From: Terebella lapidaria
Lineage: Eukaryota; Annelida; Polychaeta; Terebellida; Terebellidae
Length of the DNA stretch: 64,000 bases
Direction: 5' to 3'
Assembly: GCA_949152475.1 (NCBI GenBank)
Contig: OX424568.1
Span: 6,051,667-6,115,666 of the forward strand
Below, in pieces: positions 62,440 through 64,000 of this stretch. Both the position numbers and the translations under genes were made by a program. The notes beneath the pieces were generated by a model. It made no database searches and was not told where the DNA came from. It was given only the letters and a program-made list of their open reading frames with translations. The number at the start of each line of letters is the position of its first letter. Within the stretch, counting starts at the first letter, position 1.

Positions 62440-62712
62440 AATGTTTCTGGAGGTTATTCTGATAATGAAGATGTTGCCATGACAACCAGCATGTTCATAT
62501 CGAACGCACTGAGGTGCCTGTCCTATGGCTCTGATTTTGGCGGGAAATCTGTTTTCGATCAGGGCGCGTGGCTTAAAAAACGCGGGAACGTGAAGCAGTC
62601 TGTTTATTTCTTTGCCAGCGGTAAATATCTGGCCAATCATCCCACCAGCGCACTGCGTTATGGGATAGGTGCCGAGAGAAACAGTTATTTCTTGGAGGAA
62701 CGCAACTTCTGA
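62440..62712 (+). CDS. possible terminal exon of an unknown gene
   Basis: An open frame ending at the TGA at 62710-62712 gives a balanced-composition peptide (ALRCLSYGSDFGGKSVFDQG ... GIGAERNSYFLEERNF) with higher GC than its surroundings, more protein-like than other frames nearby. The ATG of the longer frame at 62359 lies in repetitive-looking AT-rich sequence and is doubtful. A splice acceptor near 62448-62451 (CTGGAG/GT) is weak. I do not recognise the family and found no upstream exon, so it may be spurious. Confidence 0.25.
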   Translation, partial: NVSGGYSDNEDVAMTTSMFISNALRCLSYGSDFGGKSVFDQGAWLKKRGNVKQSVYFFASGKYLANHPTSALRYGIGAERNSYFLEERNF

Positions 62713-64000
62713 TCCCGAACCAGCGGGAAGTCCATACAGGTGTAATGTATGAAATTTGACTATCAATTTCCCTGCTGGGGTGGAAGTTGAACAGGCAAAT
62801 GTGTCTCGGCGGGGTCAAATCCCCTGTAGGGGCCGTGATCTTCCGCAGGATTACTCGGCCTCTGTAATAATTACATGCATTTCACAGAGTGAGTGTTTCC
62901 ATAAAAAGAAGGTGCGGATTGTACAAATACTATATATAGCCATTTCAAGGTTTGTAAGAGGGGGTTATTCCTTCCGGTGTGACACATAAACAATGAACTT
63001 GTAGATAAGTTATGGATGTGAATATGTTTGCCTTCGAATTATCATTTCATGATTTTGTTTTGAGATGAAGAAGTGGGAGTGAATGGGTAGCACAGTGAGA
63101 CAAACAATCATAGCCCGTTGCATCTATGACACATGCACGTATCCTAATATATGCTACAGATATCAGAAGGTAGATATCAGAAATAGTGATCTTCACACAA
63201 CAACAGTTGTGAACATTGTGATGAATTGATTGAGTTGTCAACATCATATACGGAACAGGGCCTAAGTATCATACACTGCGCCTTCTTCTATAGTCAATAA
63301 GGATTAAAAAGATGACAGACGGAATAAATGGCATTCATTCAGTGGACGAGTAGTATTAAGGCGCAGTGTATGATACTCGGGCACGGAACAGGTCAGGGTG
63401 ACTCCTGTTGGCTTTTGGATTGTTTGGTTGGAAATCTAATTTTGCTGAGGAGCTTAAATATTGAGGATTCAAAAAGAATACATTGTTTGTACATGCACAG
63501 TGCGCATACAGCCATCTCTTGCAATGATTCCTCCTCGGGCCTGATTAGCAATCTCACGCATGTTTGCACCTTGTGGTGTCAAAACACCGAAACTCAAACG
63601 TGTTCTTATTCTGGATCGAAATGTTCACTCGATTCCACTTTCATCCACTCTCCAAACGATGCAATGGATCGTTCCGAGCATGGATCGATCTAGGAACGGT
63701 GTTGTTTTGTTGCGGTATGGTAAATACACGTGCACCAGAACAAAATAGCCTACCTCTGTTTAAATTGAAGATGTATCTCATTTGATAAGACTGCATCTTG
63801 GAGTGATCGCTGCAATAAATTGTATTGATACGCTTGCTGAGATACTCAGTTTTGTTGCTGGAACTCAAACACTATGTCATGTAGTTTTACAGTCTCGACA
63901 ACAGTCATATTAACAAGATTCAATATTAGGCCGTTTACACCCGCATAAAGGCATGACTACAAATGTCATTCCTCAGGAACTCGAATACATGTATCTCTCT
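62713..64000. other. non-coding right edge
   Basis: Apart from the short inverted repeat at 63265-63377, I see nothing to annotate. Open frames of up to 121 aa show no motif and overlap each other on both strands. Confidence 0.4.
63265..63377. repeat. 113-bp inverted repeat, perfect 20-bp arms
   Basis: The arms AGTATCATACACTGCGCCTT (63265-63284) and its complement (63358-63377) enclose 73 bases. It may be a very short MITE or a hairpin. No target duplication was found. Confidence 0.65.

Noticed and set aside
1-64000. Search by eye for reverse transcriptase, gag, envelope, integrase or Polinton-type genes
   Set aside because: No open frame shows the characteristic motifs, and no long direct terminal repeats were seen. 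The only long direct repeats are the cyclase tandem units.

Overview
The window is animal nuclear DNA: AT-rich, intron-dense, with GT-AG split genes, a Pol III tRNA gene and many short non-autonomous DNA transposons. The recurrent words taggcctat and acatgtacatgta, the exon layouts and the gene set suggest a marine invertebrate deuterostome (echinoderm, hemichordate or amphioxus). That placement is inference. One 200-N assembly gap lies at 48278-48477.

Four host protein genes could be assembled exon by exon with matching splice phases. (1) Minus strand, 13592 to 3490: a complete 533-aa nicotinic acetylcholine receptor alpha-type subunit in six exons. (2) Plus strand, 23944 to 30514: an H-NOX (soluble-type) guanylate cyclase of about 789 aa in 16 exons. 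(3) Minus strand, 53579 to 46263: a 517-aa glycerol-kinase-5-type FGGY kinase (GK5) in 16 exons, with the gap in one intron. (4) Plus strand, 55726 to 57714: a 467-aa low-complexity nuclear-type protein with a canonical PIP box. A tRNA-Arg(ACG) gene lies on the minus strand at 20786-20858. A possible lone exon near 62440-62712 is unassigned.

Region by region: 1-2840 holds CTCTCG-type satellite and unassigned DNA. 2842-13592 is the receptor gene. Its introns carry a MITE, an intact-looking 3.7-kb DNA transposon with 254-bp terminal inverted repeats and an unfamiliar 821-codon protein, and an AGGTCA-rich non-autonomous element. 13.6-23.9 kb is repeats plus the tRNA. 23.9-39.6 kb is the cyclase gene, whose last four exons, 3' flank and a downstream repeat are present three times in tandem (unit about 3590 bp). 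39.6-45.6 kb is repeat-rich non-coding DNA. 45.6-53.6 kb is GK5 with a 34-bp minisatellite at its 3' end. 53.6-64 kb is the PIP-box gene plus repeats.

The most notable observations are: the transposon with a transposase-like protein I cannot place in a named superfamily; the triplicated cyclase catalytic half, in which the first copy differs from the others only at synonymous coding sites; the cyclase's loss of the guanine-specifying cysteine; and two unrelated genes whose stop codons lie inside the first unit of a minisatellite. I saw no recognisable retrovirus, LTR element, Polinton or LINE coding sequence.
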